Below are positions 1 through 11,814 of a DNA stretch of 64,000 bases, in pieces. Below the pieces are notes generated by a model, which saw only the letters and a program-made list of their open reading frames with translations, did no database searches and was not told the origin of the DNA. The stretch's first letter is position 1. Each line of letters starts with the position of its first letter. The translations under genes and the position numbers were made by a program. The stretch comes from Astrocystis sublimbata (lineage: Eukaryota > Ascomycota > Sordariomycetes > Xylariales > Xylariaceae): contig JAJNNY010000045.1 of assembly GCA_022453515.1 (NCBI GenBank), forward strand, positions 247,299-311,298. The letters are read 5' to 3'.

Positions 1-1549
1 GCACTCAGCCCGTCGAACAACCCAATGAAAAACTGCTGCGTGGGCAGCAGTTGAAACCTCGCCTCATGTCTCGTTCCTTCCGAACGACCTTCACATGCAG
101 TCCAAGTCCCATCGAGCATCCTCGGCTTGTAGAAGCCCTATTTGTGTGATAGACGTCGCAGGTGTTTCTGCACGGTACATTTCAGAAGGCGACCGTCGGC
201 ATTCGGCATGCAGTCATCCTCGTGGCACTTTTAGCGTACAAGTCTCCAATAGGCCATCCAGCTAACACAGCCGGCGCATCAGCGGAGGCAGACTTGCGGC
301 ATGTAGTGCCATCCATCACTGCTGTTTCTTTAGTCTGTTGAATAAACGGCAGTTGGGAATCTGGTAGTAGTGCGACAATAGATCAAGGGCACTGGCGAAT
401 CCAGCCAGTCCAGTGGGCTACCTCCTGGATGGCCACAGCGTCTGCATTTGACAATCAACAGACGGGCATGATTGTCCGGGAAGGCGGTAAGGGCCGAGGT
501 AAGGGGTCCTGACTCCTGCATCTGCTCGCCTGCGGTCCGGGGATGGGAGATCCTACATTCACGATTGTAGAGTCACCGTACAAAATTAGCAACGGGCCGC
601 AAGGTCAGGCATGTCAGGGTTGCATTCGGTGCAGCAGAACAGGCATTTAACGGGGCGGTTGTTGGTCAGGGCTAGCCTAGACCTGGCGGCCTGGCTAGTT
701 GCCGAGAACCTTGATTTTGACAAGGACTGTGCAGGTGATAGGTACTCAAGTACTTGAGCTAAGACGACCAGTACCTATCACCAGTCTTTGATGCGGTTGC
801 AGATGGAGCAAGGTAGGGTCTAAGCATGATAATTCCAAATTTGGAGAAGAGTAGCTGTTTTCTGTCGCGAGTCGAAAAACGCATGTAGAAAGAGGGATTA
901 TTCCTTGTAGCGCGGATATTATACTAGGTATGAGAAACTCAGACGGACTGCTTACAGGACTCGCAGGATACATTCAGGTGGTAAGATGCGCGGTACTGAC
1001 CAGGGGCGGGCAGGGGGTCTTAACTGTAGCGCGCGTTAATTTGTTGTTATTTCAGGCCTGTTTCTTCCATTTATGGCAATAGCTTACACAACACCCGCTT
1101 AGACATTGTCTCGTAGCCAAACTCGTGTCTACTTCCTTACATGGAGGACACATTGGCCTACATGTAGTCAATATGTCGGTGTGGAAAATCGATCTTTGAA
1201 GCCAGCCATGCTCAGACATTCTCGCGCTAGTTACTATCAGGCTTGTGTGTCGTGTCGCTCGACTTCAAGATGACTCCGTCGTCTAATGCAGTATATCCGT
1301 TATATCAATACAGTGTCCCTCTGTATTTGTACTCATTCATGCAAGTTACCAAAATATCAAGTGCTAGATTAGATACGCCATTCAACTTTGTCCATTTCCC
1401 AGTCATTTGCTCATTTAGAATTTCTTTGCCGGTGATTGTTATACAGGGTGATGCTTCTCTTCGTTTCTCTCAGCACCACAGTGACGTGTGATGGTATGTA
1501 CAATTGCTGCGACGAGCTCGTCCTAAGAACCACTGGAACAGCCCCTATA
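1..1549. other. Intergenic, no gene recognised
   Basis: No reading frame here has a convincing start, intron pattern or protein-like composition; all open frames are below about 135 codons and overlap one another on both strands. The sequence is ordinary unique DNA with no obvious repeats. It includes the 3' flank of the minus-strand membrane-protein gene that ends at 1550. Confidence 0.5.
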
Positions 1550-2618
1550 TCAATTGGCAGGGAGCTCATTTGGCGCCAAATGTTGAGAGGTCTGTGCGGA
1601 ACGCCAGGGTGTGTTAGGCGACGGGTACACAGCGGGCTCTTGGGTGTTGATCTCGTGAATGTTCGACGCGGTACCCATCTCATGTGTATTATCCGCCGTG
1701 TGCAATTCAGCTTGATGCAGTGCCCACGCTTCTGAAGGCATCGCGGGCTTTGGCTCGTTGATGCCAGTCTGGCTATCAGCGACGTCCGGCCTGTCGCTTG
1801 GTGTTGCACCAACTTTCTGTTTCTTGCTTCGCCTCTTCAAGAAGAATATGAGTGCGCTTGCTGCAAGGACTATGAGAGATCCTACGCCGACTCCCACCCC
1901 TATACCTATCTTAGCCACCGTTGATAATTCTTTTCCATGCCCATCCACTATCGGTGAGCTGGTACTCTGGGGCAAGCCTGAGATCGACGAGGACAAGCTA
2001 GAATGTGGTTGCGATGGGCTAGTTGAGGCACTTGTGGTAACAAAGTCTGTTGACTGCCATCGGACATTGATCGCTCCGGCATTGATAACGGGTTGCAGCT
2101 GAACCACTCTACTCCATACCCGGTAATCGTCATCTGGAACAGTAACGTAGATATCAGAATGAGCGGTTGAGACGCAAGAGAGAGTTGACCAAGTTATCGA
2201 GTCTGGTGGCGGTTCCATACAGGTATATCCTCTTGATAAAACTTGTCAATTGATTTGCAGCCTGAAGCGTTTGCAGCAAGTTGCCCAATCGACCGGGTGG
2301 ATGGGTAACGTACGATGGACAACACGTGGCGCGGGTCTCCGGCGAGTTATCACTTGCAAGACGAACACTAACACAAGCCTCATACCAGCCTGATGGGCAC
2401 ATAGCTGGGGAGTAATAGGCTCCAGTTCCTATGTGGTAATAGGGAGGATAGCATGATGACGTATTGTGCAAACCGAGAGTGTGGTACTTGTATTCATTGG
2501 TGGTTGTCGAGCCGTTTTTAACCGGACTCTGGGTGTAGATGAGGCCAGATACGTAGGAAAGGCAGTTTTGAGCAGGTGTGAAAGTGGTTGTCAAGACCCC
2601 CAGGTTGAAATCATCCAT
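1550..2618 (-). CDS. Cys-rich extracellular domain / single TM protein, unknown function
   Basis: Two-exon model: exon 1 2618-2314, intron 2313-2232 (GTACGT donor, AAG acceptor), exon 2 2231-1550; 328 aa. The splice joins phase 2 to phase 2 and creates a CCPSGYTC motif typical of a family of fungal cell-surface proteins. The N-terminal ~200 residues are Cys/Tyr/Thr-rich with sequons. A Ser/Thr/Pro-rich stalk follows, then a Gly/Val-rich transmembrane helix (IGIGVGVGVGSLIVLAASA and on) with a basic KRRSKKQK stop-transfer, and a ~90-residue polar cytoplasmic tail. I chose the ATG at 2618 because the frame further upstream has only a GTG. No clear signal peptide follows it, so an upstream exon may be missing. 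The architecture resembles fungal wall-sensor-like proteins; the function is inferred only as a membrane or cell-wall protein. Confidence 0.75.
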
Positions 2619-4568
2619 TTTCAGACATGCGTGGGTGAACACTGTGATGAAGCTTTATACTTGAGCATGTACTAGGACTCATGAAGAAATGTAAAGAGAG
2701 GAGAATCCGTATTCAAGCAGATATTCAATTCATGGCCGGGCCATATATCATGCGAGTAACACAAATTCCCCTTTTCAAGGAACGCCAGTTACAGTGTTAT
2801 CATGTGGATGCTCCGCGGGGTAATATATAATTAGGATTCTTATGTTGCGACGCCAACTTTCTTGTCGTCACACCCAAAGCCGTGAAGGTCATACAAATGT
2901 AACCCGTCGTTGGGTATCATTCGTCGAGAAACTGCGATCTCGTTTTTGATCGGAAATTCGAGCTGCTGATAGGCTGCTTGAATCTCTGGGATTGCTGCAG
3001 ATCGCCACTGCGGCGACTAATGCATGCACTGGGCACCGGGATCCTTCGCATCTGACAAGGAAGCCTCGGGAGCGAGAGAAGGCCAGTAGACACAGACACA
3101 CCCTTTGCTTGATTTTCATCAAGAATCAACAAAAATAATGGCAATAGGCGCTGTGTCATTGATCAAACAGTCGTGAGCTTTGTTCTTTACATTCCCTCGG
3201 CAACATATGATGGGTGTATCTGATTCGCACGATATTCATTCACTAGCTGTCACACAACATGCAGCATAAAAACAAATCAATCATTGTTGATTGACAGCGC
3301 TGCCGTCAGAGTGTTACACAGTCAACCTCCATATCAACTGCTTGAGCGCGTACATGCAGCACGCACTCAATAAACTGTGGCCGGTGCTTAGCTGACAGTT
3401 GAAACAGACGAGACAGATACAGTAATCTCTCCCTTTCCCGACAGCCAGTACTCTGCAGACCTTCCAACTCTAAGCACGCCAATGGCGGCCTCTTATTTCC
3501 CATCTAGACCTTAAATGGTTGCCTAATACTAAATATGCTAATCTTCTATTCTTTTCTTGTAGAAAGAAAATCTTATGGGATATCTATATTTTCATGTGTT
3601 TATTGCAATATCTGTTAACGATTTACAAATCTATAAGACTTATTATTCGATCGTTGTTACAAGCCGATGCAGGAACACGAAGCAAGTCTCGAGGTTTAGT
3701 GTCGTTTCCAGTCTCCTGTCAAGAAAGCTGCTCTCTGTGGCGCATTTATATCCTGCTCATTCGGTAGTAGGTAAGTAAATAACATCTCTGCAGGCTAGGG
3801 GGCAGGGGATTGATAGCATGACACGGTACACACGTAGATGGCTGTGTTGCAATTTCGGTCAGCAGTAATGAGGTAGGCCACAGATTCTCTTGCATTTTAA
3901 TCACATCACCAGTCCCATGATACAATAGCAAAGGCGCTTGTGCAACGGTTACCGATTAGGTTTGGCCTAAGCCACGATGAACACCGCCACCCGGAACACT
4001 TGATAAAAAGGAATCAGCGCTGCAAGGAATATGCCTAGCCTACTGTCCCTTCCGATTCATATTACATGACATGTGTGACATGGTAATATGAATGTTGAGG
4101 GATTGATACCTAATACCTGCTCGCTCAGGGGCTGAGCAAACACCGCGACAAAGCAAGCATCAAGCTGGTTACTTCAGATGAATTCCCTTGAAGAGGATCA
4201 TCGATCTCTCGATAGTCATATTGTCGAGAGGGAGCAGGTAGCGTCGGTCTGATAACACGCGCTCCCTATGACTGGGTTTAGGTATCTTGAGTATTGGAAC
4301 AGATACGTAGTACAAAGTTCTCCCTGCGCAATGATCATCTGCGCCCTTGAATACTTTCTCCGTTGACCACAGGATATCGAAGCAGCAAGTAGTTTGACAA
4401 TCCTGGATTGTTTTCAAATAGAATATCACAGATCTCGCCCCTCGGTGTTGTCTGATCACAACTCTTAAGTCCTACACTTCTTGCTCCCTGCTAAAGCCCT
4501 TACCCTGATCTTTAGGATTAGCATCGCCACCCACCCTCAACTATCCGCATCAAGATCACATCAACACA
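2619..4568. other. Intergenic, no convincing gene
   Basis: This is the shared upstream region of the minus-strand membrane protein and the plus-strand unknown gene at 4569. Only short overlapping frames occur. The longest, on the minus strand at 4169-4459 (96 codons), starts with GTG and has no ATG until near its end, so I did not call it. A CT-rich stretch with CAATG context precedes the ATG at 4569. Confidence 0.4.
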
Positions 4569-5751
4569 ATGGCCTTCAATGCAGAATCGCATGCAGAGCC
4601 TTTGGGTCTGAGAAATAATTCCTTGCCGTCATCACAAGATGCAAACAGCCCCTCCAGGGAATATCCGCCGCAGACTAGTCTTGGCGTCAAGGGATTCGAC
4701 GTACAGGGCCTCGGTGGATCACCGCTTTTCGTAAGTGATCAGTTTTTCGCTTGTACTTTTGTTCAGTCTTGGTGAAAGCTTCATTGTTCAATATTACTAG
4801 GTGAAATCAGGATTGCAACTTAGATAGCCTTAGCCCAAGAGGTGTGTCTGGGGGTCTATCATCCTCGTACTCACAGCTAATCTTGATTTTCACGTTCAGT
4901 GGTTCATTGTCATAGATAAGGAAGGACACCCTTATGCAGCTCGCATGACACGTCGTTATGTTGATTTCGAGTTTCCTTACGGCCCGCTGTTTGTACGCGG
5001 GAATACATTCTCTAAAGTAGACATCGGATCTCAGCTCTCAGAGTACAGAATGCTCCGGGGTGATAAAATCGACGAAATTATTCGGCGCGAGGATTCGATC
5101 TCAGAGGACGTCCTGAAGCGCTGCACATTTCTCAACCCCTTTCTAGATAAATCCCGTATAGTTTCGGATTTCTGTCTTCACGAAGATGACATTCTGATGC
5201 CATCCTTAACTGATCTCTTGACATCCCCTACCTCACTAGTTTCAGACCTAATGCGTCGTGCACACAACATCGCATTGCCGTGCCGCTTCTTAGAGTCCTC
5301 CGAGCTCATGGATATGTTGAAGAACTTGCCGATTCTCAGGAACATCTGGATCTTGTATTCATGGCATCAAGACGATGTTGACTCCGGCAGCACACGGGAC
5401 AAACACAAGCTCCTAAGCTTGCAATCAATCGAACGTGTGAGTTATCTTGTTGAAGCTTGTGACCAACGCCCTTCGGCGGGGGTCCAGGGACCAGCAGAGT
5501 TAGAGGGATCCTACGATAGCGACAAGCTCGTATCCATTCTCCAATGGTGTGCCGCTGCCGATATCAGGATAGTTGAAGTGCAAGACCCATGTGGGATGCA
5601 AGCCGACAACTTGCTATTGACTGCGAAGTTCAGAATGAGCAGAAACCTTCGACCAGATATGGCCGCAGTGGACGACAGCGGTAGCATCGATTCCCAAGAA
5701 GGCCACGAGGGGCTCGTTTTGCCACAACATCTTAGGAATAGATCGGGTTAG
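4569..5751 (+). CDS. Hypothetical protein, 343 aa, three exons with an 18-nt microexon
   Basis: Proposed exons: 4569-4730, 4824-4841 and 4900-5751. Intron 1 has GTAAGT...TTAG; intron 2 has GTGTGT...CAG with a branch-like GCTAAT. All junctions are phase 0, and the internal exon encodes only IALAQE. The large last exon is open for 284 codons and has protein-like composition: charged, Leu/Asp/Arg rich, no transmembrane segment, and no signal peptide at the N terminus. The family is not recognised. The last exon is well supported by length and codon use. The microexon rests on splice signals and frame only; intron 1 cannot simply stop at the earlier CTAG, because that frame hits TAG. Confidence 0.6.
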
Positions 5752-5921
5752 GATCCCAAATGAACTCCCTGAAACTCCTGCACTCGAGAAATAACATAAT
5801 CTGAGTAGCACCTACGTTTGTTTCGGGGTTCTCGCAGTGGCAGCTTCATGCAAAAGTTTTTCTGAAAGTGCTTTTCTTCTGGCTAGATTTTCCAATGGCC
5901 TGAGGGTAGATCAATTGATGT

Positions 5922-6164
5922 TCATGAATTTGTTTCTAGGACACGTGTGAAATAGAGAAGTTGCAAAGATGCGGTGAGATTAACGAATGGCGTTTCTATA
6001 GTTGGCATGAATATATGATGAATGTATTTTCCGCTTGGCAGATACTTCATCAAGTCCTGTTCTTCAACTAATAGCTTCCGAAAGTGCTCGGTATCGTCGG
6101 TTTTCTCAGCTGTGATCAATACTATAAACAAGCCCCTATAACACCTGCCTAACCTTGACAACAT
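5922..6164 (-). CDS. Possible small hypothetical protein (80 aa)
   Basis: An ATG-started frame of 80 codons with balanced composition (a basic/hydrophobic N terminus, an acidic EKTDDTE stretch, an aromatic-rich C terminus). No family is recognised and no Kozak or intron evidence settles it. It could be a short gene, a degenerate fragment or chance; it lies alone between two well-supported genes. Confidence 0.25.
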   Translation of the reverse strand: MLSRLGRCYRGLFIVLITAEKTDDTEHFRKLLVEEQDLMKYLPSGKYIHHIFMPTIETPFVNLTASLQLLYFTRVLETNS

Positions 6165-6458
6165 AGGAGATTGAACGAGAAGTAATGAGTTGTCTCCAGT
6201 GACACAAAACCAGTTGGGTTTGTGAGACTCTTATATATCCCGTCACGCTATAACGTATGACAAGCTGACAAGCTGCCGTTGTCAAAATTCTTTGTTTTTG
6301 TTGCTATGGGTATAACCATAAAACGTTGTGCTCTTCGTTTAATCTTTGAATGAGCGTTCCACTCCTTCAACATGACTGACCTAAGGACCGGGCTTGTCCT
6401 GTGGCCATGACATGTTCTGATAAGCCTTTAAGAAGTTAGTCCTATACGTCGGAACTAA

Positions 6459-7905
6459 TCACTTGTTTGGGATTTGATTGAATACCTGTTCAAATGGAAA
6501 AGCACTTCCCGCATGCACAGAACCATCGAGGCTTGTGGCGGACGACACAGGAATTGCGGAGCTATCCTGACTGGTGGTGATGGTTGTCAATTCTGTGAAT
6601 GGGATCAGGGATGAATTCAATGGGCTATGTCCATGTGCAATAATTACTCACGAAACGATGGTGCCATGGACTGAGCATAATTTCTGGCGGGTCCCAAGTG
6701 GTTGGCCGACTGCATTGATGCTTGCCCGATATGGTCATCGTAGCCCACGACATTCGTAAACGGACTCTGAAAGGCAGCACCTTGAGTGTCTCAAGATAAG
6801 TTTTAATCTTCAAAGGCTTTGGCGAGACGCGACATACCAGAAAGCTGCAATGGCAAACTTGTGTGGACATACTCCATGCTGGCTGATTGCTGCTCGACGA
6901 CCCCTGATCTCTGCTGTGCATTCAACCGTGCTAGATACCTGTAATCGCTACACAGCACCATATCAACGCCTCTCATTGATTCTGTCTCTTGCATAGGATG
7001 GCGGTCAATGACCGATAGTGGCATCTTCACCACTTGGCCTTTGTCATTCTTCAGGCTCAGCTGTATGTATTTGCCACCATTGGAGTCATAGCCCGCACGT
7101 GTGAAGCTCGGATGCCCTGGAGGCCACGGACGGAGAAAATTTCTTAGGTCTTGCATCTGCAGTACCTTGGAGAGTGCATCACTATAGATCCACGATGTGT
7201 ATAGTAAGGTCTCGTCTACCCTTGTAACCAGTGAATAATTCCAGTCCGTTAATAAAATTGCTTCGACTTTGGATAGAGACTGATTTTGAGCGTTGTTCAA
7301 TTGTGGAAGAACATGGCTAAATGGCAACATGCTGAGTGACTCCGAGGATGAAGGAATAACTTGTTGCTGTTCAGGGGGCTGGATAACGATGCTTGGGGTA
7401 GCCGATGGAAATGGAGTCGCTTGGGGTTGGTAATTGGGCCAATTTACAACTCCTGTTGCACTTGCTGCGCCAATAAAGGTATTGTCGTACGCACTTTGAG
7501 GCTCCATATGTCGATAGAAGGGTGAGTTGATATGATCAACCAATCCGCCATGACCCGGTATTACAGTATGGTAATTGGTAGGGGTTCCGGACAACGATAC
7601 GAAGGGTGTGATGGGAGTATCTGTCTGAAGACGTGCGAGTTCCCTGCCTGTGGCGGGATTCAGCTGTTGAGTCGGTGATGAATTGGTATCCGTCAGGCTT
7701 GGAGTTATCAGTCTGAGAACGTTCGACGAGCGCGGCACGCGCCTGGGATCTGTGGAGCCTAGAGATACTATTGGGGAGTTAGTTTTACTCAGGAACTATT
7801 CCGGTTAATTTGCCACCAAGACTTACGTCCTCGATCTCTATTATCCGAGAGGTCAATAGTCCTTTTGCCCTGGAGGCGTTGCTTTAAGATAGGGTGCAGA
7901 ACCAT
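6459..7905 (-). CDS. Hypothetical protein, 420 aa, four exons
   Basis: Spliced model: exons 7905-7827, 7758-6838, 6780-6652, 6592-6459; introns of 68, 57 and 59 bp with donors GTAAGT, GTATGT and GTGAGT and acceptors TAG, AAG and CAG. Every junction is phase 1 and the joined frame is open to a TGA. The largest single open frame would stop at 6803, but the downstream exons give a coherent Ser/Gln/Pro-rich tail, so I prefer splicing. The N-terminal ~150 residues are low-complexity (Pro/Thr/Ser/Gln). A compact central region (~residues 165-330) is rich in Trp/Tyr/Leu with a WNYSLVTRVDETLLYTSWIY stretch. There is no transmembrane segment or recognised catalytic motif. A disordered-plus-core layout would suit a regulatory protein, but that is only a guess. 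Confidence 0.6.
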
Positions 7906-9593
7906 TCTGGTGTAGGTTCGTATCGAGCCTCACCACCCTTCCCGATGAAGTGGTGTCGTCCCAAGGCTTCAGTTGGCGAAGCGAATACTAGTAGGTGGCG
8001 ATTAGGTAGGGCACGCGTCCTCAACAGGTCCATTTCTGAACCTCAGCTGGGACCGATGCAAATTGTCGGTAACAATGCAGACAATAGACTTCGTACTGTT
8101 GAAGTGAAGTCTTGTCATCATTGTCTTGCAGTGTGCCTGACTGAGTGTGACTGACACAAACCCTAATGTCCTGCCTCGCCCTGCTGTAGGTGACGGGTTC
8201 AGGCAACGGGTTAAAAGGGCGCAGTCCCTGGCGGAGGGAGTGGGACAATCTCAATATATTAGATTTTACACAATAATGAGTGTAAGAAGAGAACAGTGTC
8301 TAGAAACGCGAAGAGGTGTGCAAAATCCGCTGTCCCTGGTGAAGCCTAAAGAACGGACAGCAAATGCGAAACGAGAAAGAGTCAAATAGCACACAGAGAC
8401 TCAGACGAGGTGGTGTATGCCTTAATACCTGCTAGGGTAGACTGAAGGCTTGACAACGTAGAAAGGGACTATCGAGGCTTTCCGAAGGCATATTATCCCA
8501 AGGAGCCGGCTGCCTTGCAAGGCAACCGGGCCCGCAATCCTTGATATTGGAATTGTCATAGCCCCGGGACACTCCGGTGTGAGCTATCCTACGCGCTTCT
8601 TGTAGGATGAGTGATTGTCAGAAGAAGTTGTCGGGGGTCGTTGTTAATGTATAAGTCTCTGGGGCCTCTTCTCTCACTACAAGGGAATTTCCAAACAATC
8701 ATTACCAGAAACTTCGGCGTCAGTAGAGAGACTCGGTGATTGAAAGATATTGAAACCACACCTATTTTCGCCATCCGTAAGTGACATTCCACTTATGCAT
8801 ACCACATCCCGATTCAGTTTTGGGTCGCATCATGAAAGGACCCTAAGCGCCCAGTTCCCCCTCCTGACGTGCCCGAAATCGCTGCGCCAGATATCTCACC
8901 GAAATTATTGGAATTGGCATTTGGTGACTACGGGAAAATGGAATCACACAGCGGATGGGAATTGGCACCGCCCAATCGATATTGTCCGCGTGTCGACGCG
9001 TGCATGAGGCTTGCATTGGATCATGGGGTTCCCTGTTTTGGGCCCAGCCTGCCGCGGCTCTGAAAGAGACCCCCAACAATCCGGTGAATGGGGGGAAACG
9101 CCGTATCATCATCTTATGACTATTGGGGACGCCTCGGCCCCCGATTCGGTGGGAATCACTCTCTCTTCACGGGCGTTGTAACTGAAGCCATGAGCAAGGC
9201 GAATATGTTTGCGAATTCGACAGACTTGTTTTCAATCTCAATTTTGTATATATATAATGCTCGAAGTTCCGGTTACTCACCTCAGACAGGGTGTTGTAAC
9301 TAAGAATGCAGATCACCAACGAGAAACTCGCCACTTTACAATTCCCTTGTTGTGCTTTTCTTCTTCTTCAATGACTTCCTGCTAGAATCTCAACTTTGTA
9401 CCCAATGTTCAGGTCCACTTGCTGTGATGCAGAGCATTCCAAATTCTCTAGGTGGGTGACAACGCTATTTTCCTAAAGCTACCGTTTGACTTTGTTCCGC
9501 TGTTGATAATACGAATCATCACCCTTCGCAAACCAAAACAATTTTAGTTGAAGACCTACTGAACTGACAACTAGAGTGTATAGTGATCGCACA
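7906..9593. other. Intergenic, no gene recognised
   Basis: About 1.7 kb between divergent genes. Open frames are short (below 90 codons) and mutually overlapping, without supporting splice patterns. A TATATATATAA-like stretch occurs near 9246-9256, and a polypyrimidine stretch lies around 9353-9375 upstream of the plus-strand gene near 9.6 kb. Confidence 0.4.
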
Positions 9594-10314
9594 ATGCCCT
9601 TTACGACTCTATCCCCTCGAGGCGACAAACAGCCCTCGGTCCAATCACAGCAGGCCTCATCATGGCATTGCTCCTTGCGAAAGTCGAACCATATCCACTC
9701 CTTATCACCATACTACTAGTCGAGGGAGAACTACAGATGTATGCTGTACCCAAGGAGCGCTGGGAGCTTCCAAGGACATCTTGGAGCACGAATACCCAAG
9801 CAAGTCCTCTGTAACGGAGTCATCGGCGTATAGTGGAGGCGAAAAATACTTATCAACTACAACCCTGAGTCGACCATCAGAACCTGATCACAACGTTGTT
9901 CCATGTGATTCTAATGCCAATCACATTACCCCTTATACCAACAACGGAGCTGAACCGCAACCATTGGAGAGCTATGTCAACGAGGTCCATCCTGTGTTTG
10001 ATGATGCGTCCACACATGAATCGATGCAACAAGACGCTGAAGCTGCTTATCAAGGGACGTACTTCATCGAAGATGATCCGAAAGTAGCAGAGCTATTACT
10101 ATCGCGAAGTGCTATCACCGAGTACGATGCGAACTTGGAAGCTGCTTCCGATGACAGCCGACATCTGTTTGCTGAGTTCTATAAACGCACTTATGGCGAG
10201 GCGACGGCTGAGAACGAAGGCCCAAGCGAGGAATACTGGAAGTGGGATGACAAAATACAACAATGGTTTCATATGGACGCGAAAACACAACTAGTAGAAT
10301 GGTTTATGGGTTGA
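9594..10314 (+). CDS. Acidic hypothetical protein with a C-terminal WKWD/WF motif; 5' end uncertain
   Basis: A long open frame runs from about 9583 to a TGA at 10314, but it has no in-frame ATG at its start. The best ATG (9594, MPFTTLSPRG) is in another frame and reaches a stop near 9719, so a short intron or a different start is needed; a GT...AG segment ending near 9719 would restore frame but is only 37 bp. The N-terminal half is Ser/Thr/Pro rich. The C-terminal ~100 residues are strongly acidic and end in EYWKWDDKIQQWFHMDA...VEWF, an aromatic tail resembling WW-like endings in some fungal proteins. No enzyme motif is seen. Confidence 0.5.
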
Positions 10315-11814
10315 GCAAGGGTGAAATAATGGACCTTCAGTCAGCACATCGGATACCAGTAGCGGCGAAACTGCCATCAATATACGTTACTCATTCATTA
10401 ATTCCAACTTATTTCTCGTTCGTGAACTTCTCCAGCGGAGAAGATTGTATCGCCCATGACTGACTCAACGAAGCTGCGCGCCACCAGCCCGTCTGGCGGG
10501 GCTTCCGAAACCTCTTATGATGGACTGCAAGTAAATAGATAATTACCCTCAACTCAGTGTGATGGGTCCATCTGGGTGCCAATCTCCGTCATTGAGGCTT
10601 CAGGCCGAACGAGCGGCGGAGAAGGGGCATTCGTAACAAATAGCTTTGACAGCATGAGATGGTCAGGACTAACGAGTTGACTTGGGCCTGAGGATTCAGC
10701 ACCCTGATATATATAGCAAAATAGTTCACTACGCACTGCTATAGTAGCTCTTATGACTCATCTCACCGCTCTCCGTGCACATGCACTGCCTCCAGCAGCT
10801 CGCATCCGGGAGACTTCGAGCCCAATCACAGGTATTCCGCCCTATATGCACTTTCTTGAGATGCAATTCTAACTCTCACCGCCGCCCAAAATAAGTCACG
10901 ACGGATACGCCGTATTCCAGCACGCTATCCAAAAGGTGCCGATCTATATTGCATATTTTCTTAGCCATCACTCGTATCAGATGAGACAACAGCAAGAACG
11001 CCTCGTAGTAAGAAGGACTGCTTGTACTATTCGTTATTTTTGGTCATGCAAGTTTATATTAGGCACTCTCTTAGAACTTGACTGACTCTCACAAGCGAAG
11101 AGCGTAGAACTGAGATTGAGATGCTGCGTAAATAATTCCCGTAGACAATTTACTGAGATACAGTAGCTTGAAAAATATGATTAAAACCCGGAAAAGGGGC
11201 ACCCAATACCTGAGGTATCCCGCGATTCAACGTGCATGTGGCTGTTCTAAATTTAGGGTCATTAACTCGGTAGTTGAGACTCAGTTAGTAGGTAAGTATG
11301 TAGCGGGTCAGCCAAGGGCTCAGTCACCTCACAAATTTCCTAGATGCATAACCGAACACAATCTCAAGAGAGTTCACAGATGCAACCTTGCGAAAATGGA
11401 TAGGTACTAATACAAGAGCATAAGAACTTGGTATATGACGACCACATCATGAAAAAAGACAAAACCTCCAAGAAGAGTATCAGGTATCATAAAAAAGGGG
11501 GCGGACAACAGAGTATCTAACGTAAGTAGCAAGAATATGGGCAAATCGTTCGTGAGGAAACATCGTTTTTCATCTCCCGCTGCAACCCCAGCATGCCACA
11601 TCGCAAGGTACCAAACCCCACGATGGAATCACCCTCTGCCCAAGCGCAAAACCTTATGCAAATCAACCACGAGCTTCCCATACCATCACCATCACCACAT
11701 GTTGTGCTTCTTCCTTAACGTATCCTCATCTACTCTGCTCCGTTCAATCTCCAACCGCGTCACTAGTTATGTAGCATCGTAACGTGTCCAGAGCGCATCT
11801 GTCCGTCGATGCTG
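10315..11814. other. Intergenic, no gene recognised
   Basis: About 1.5 kb between a plus-strand gene and the 3' end of the minus-strand SYLF-SH3 gene. Only short frames occur, and part of the region is A-rich (around 11150-11250 and 11440-11500). Nothing else was identified. Confidence 0.4.
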
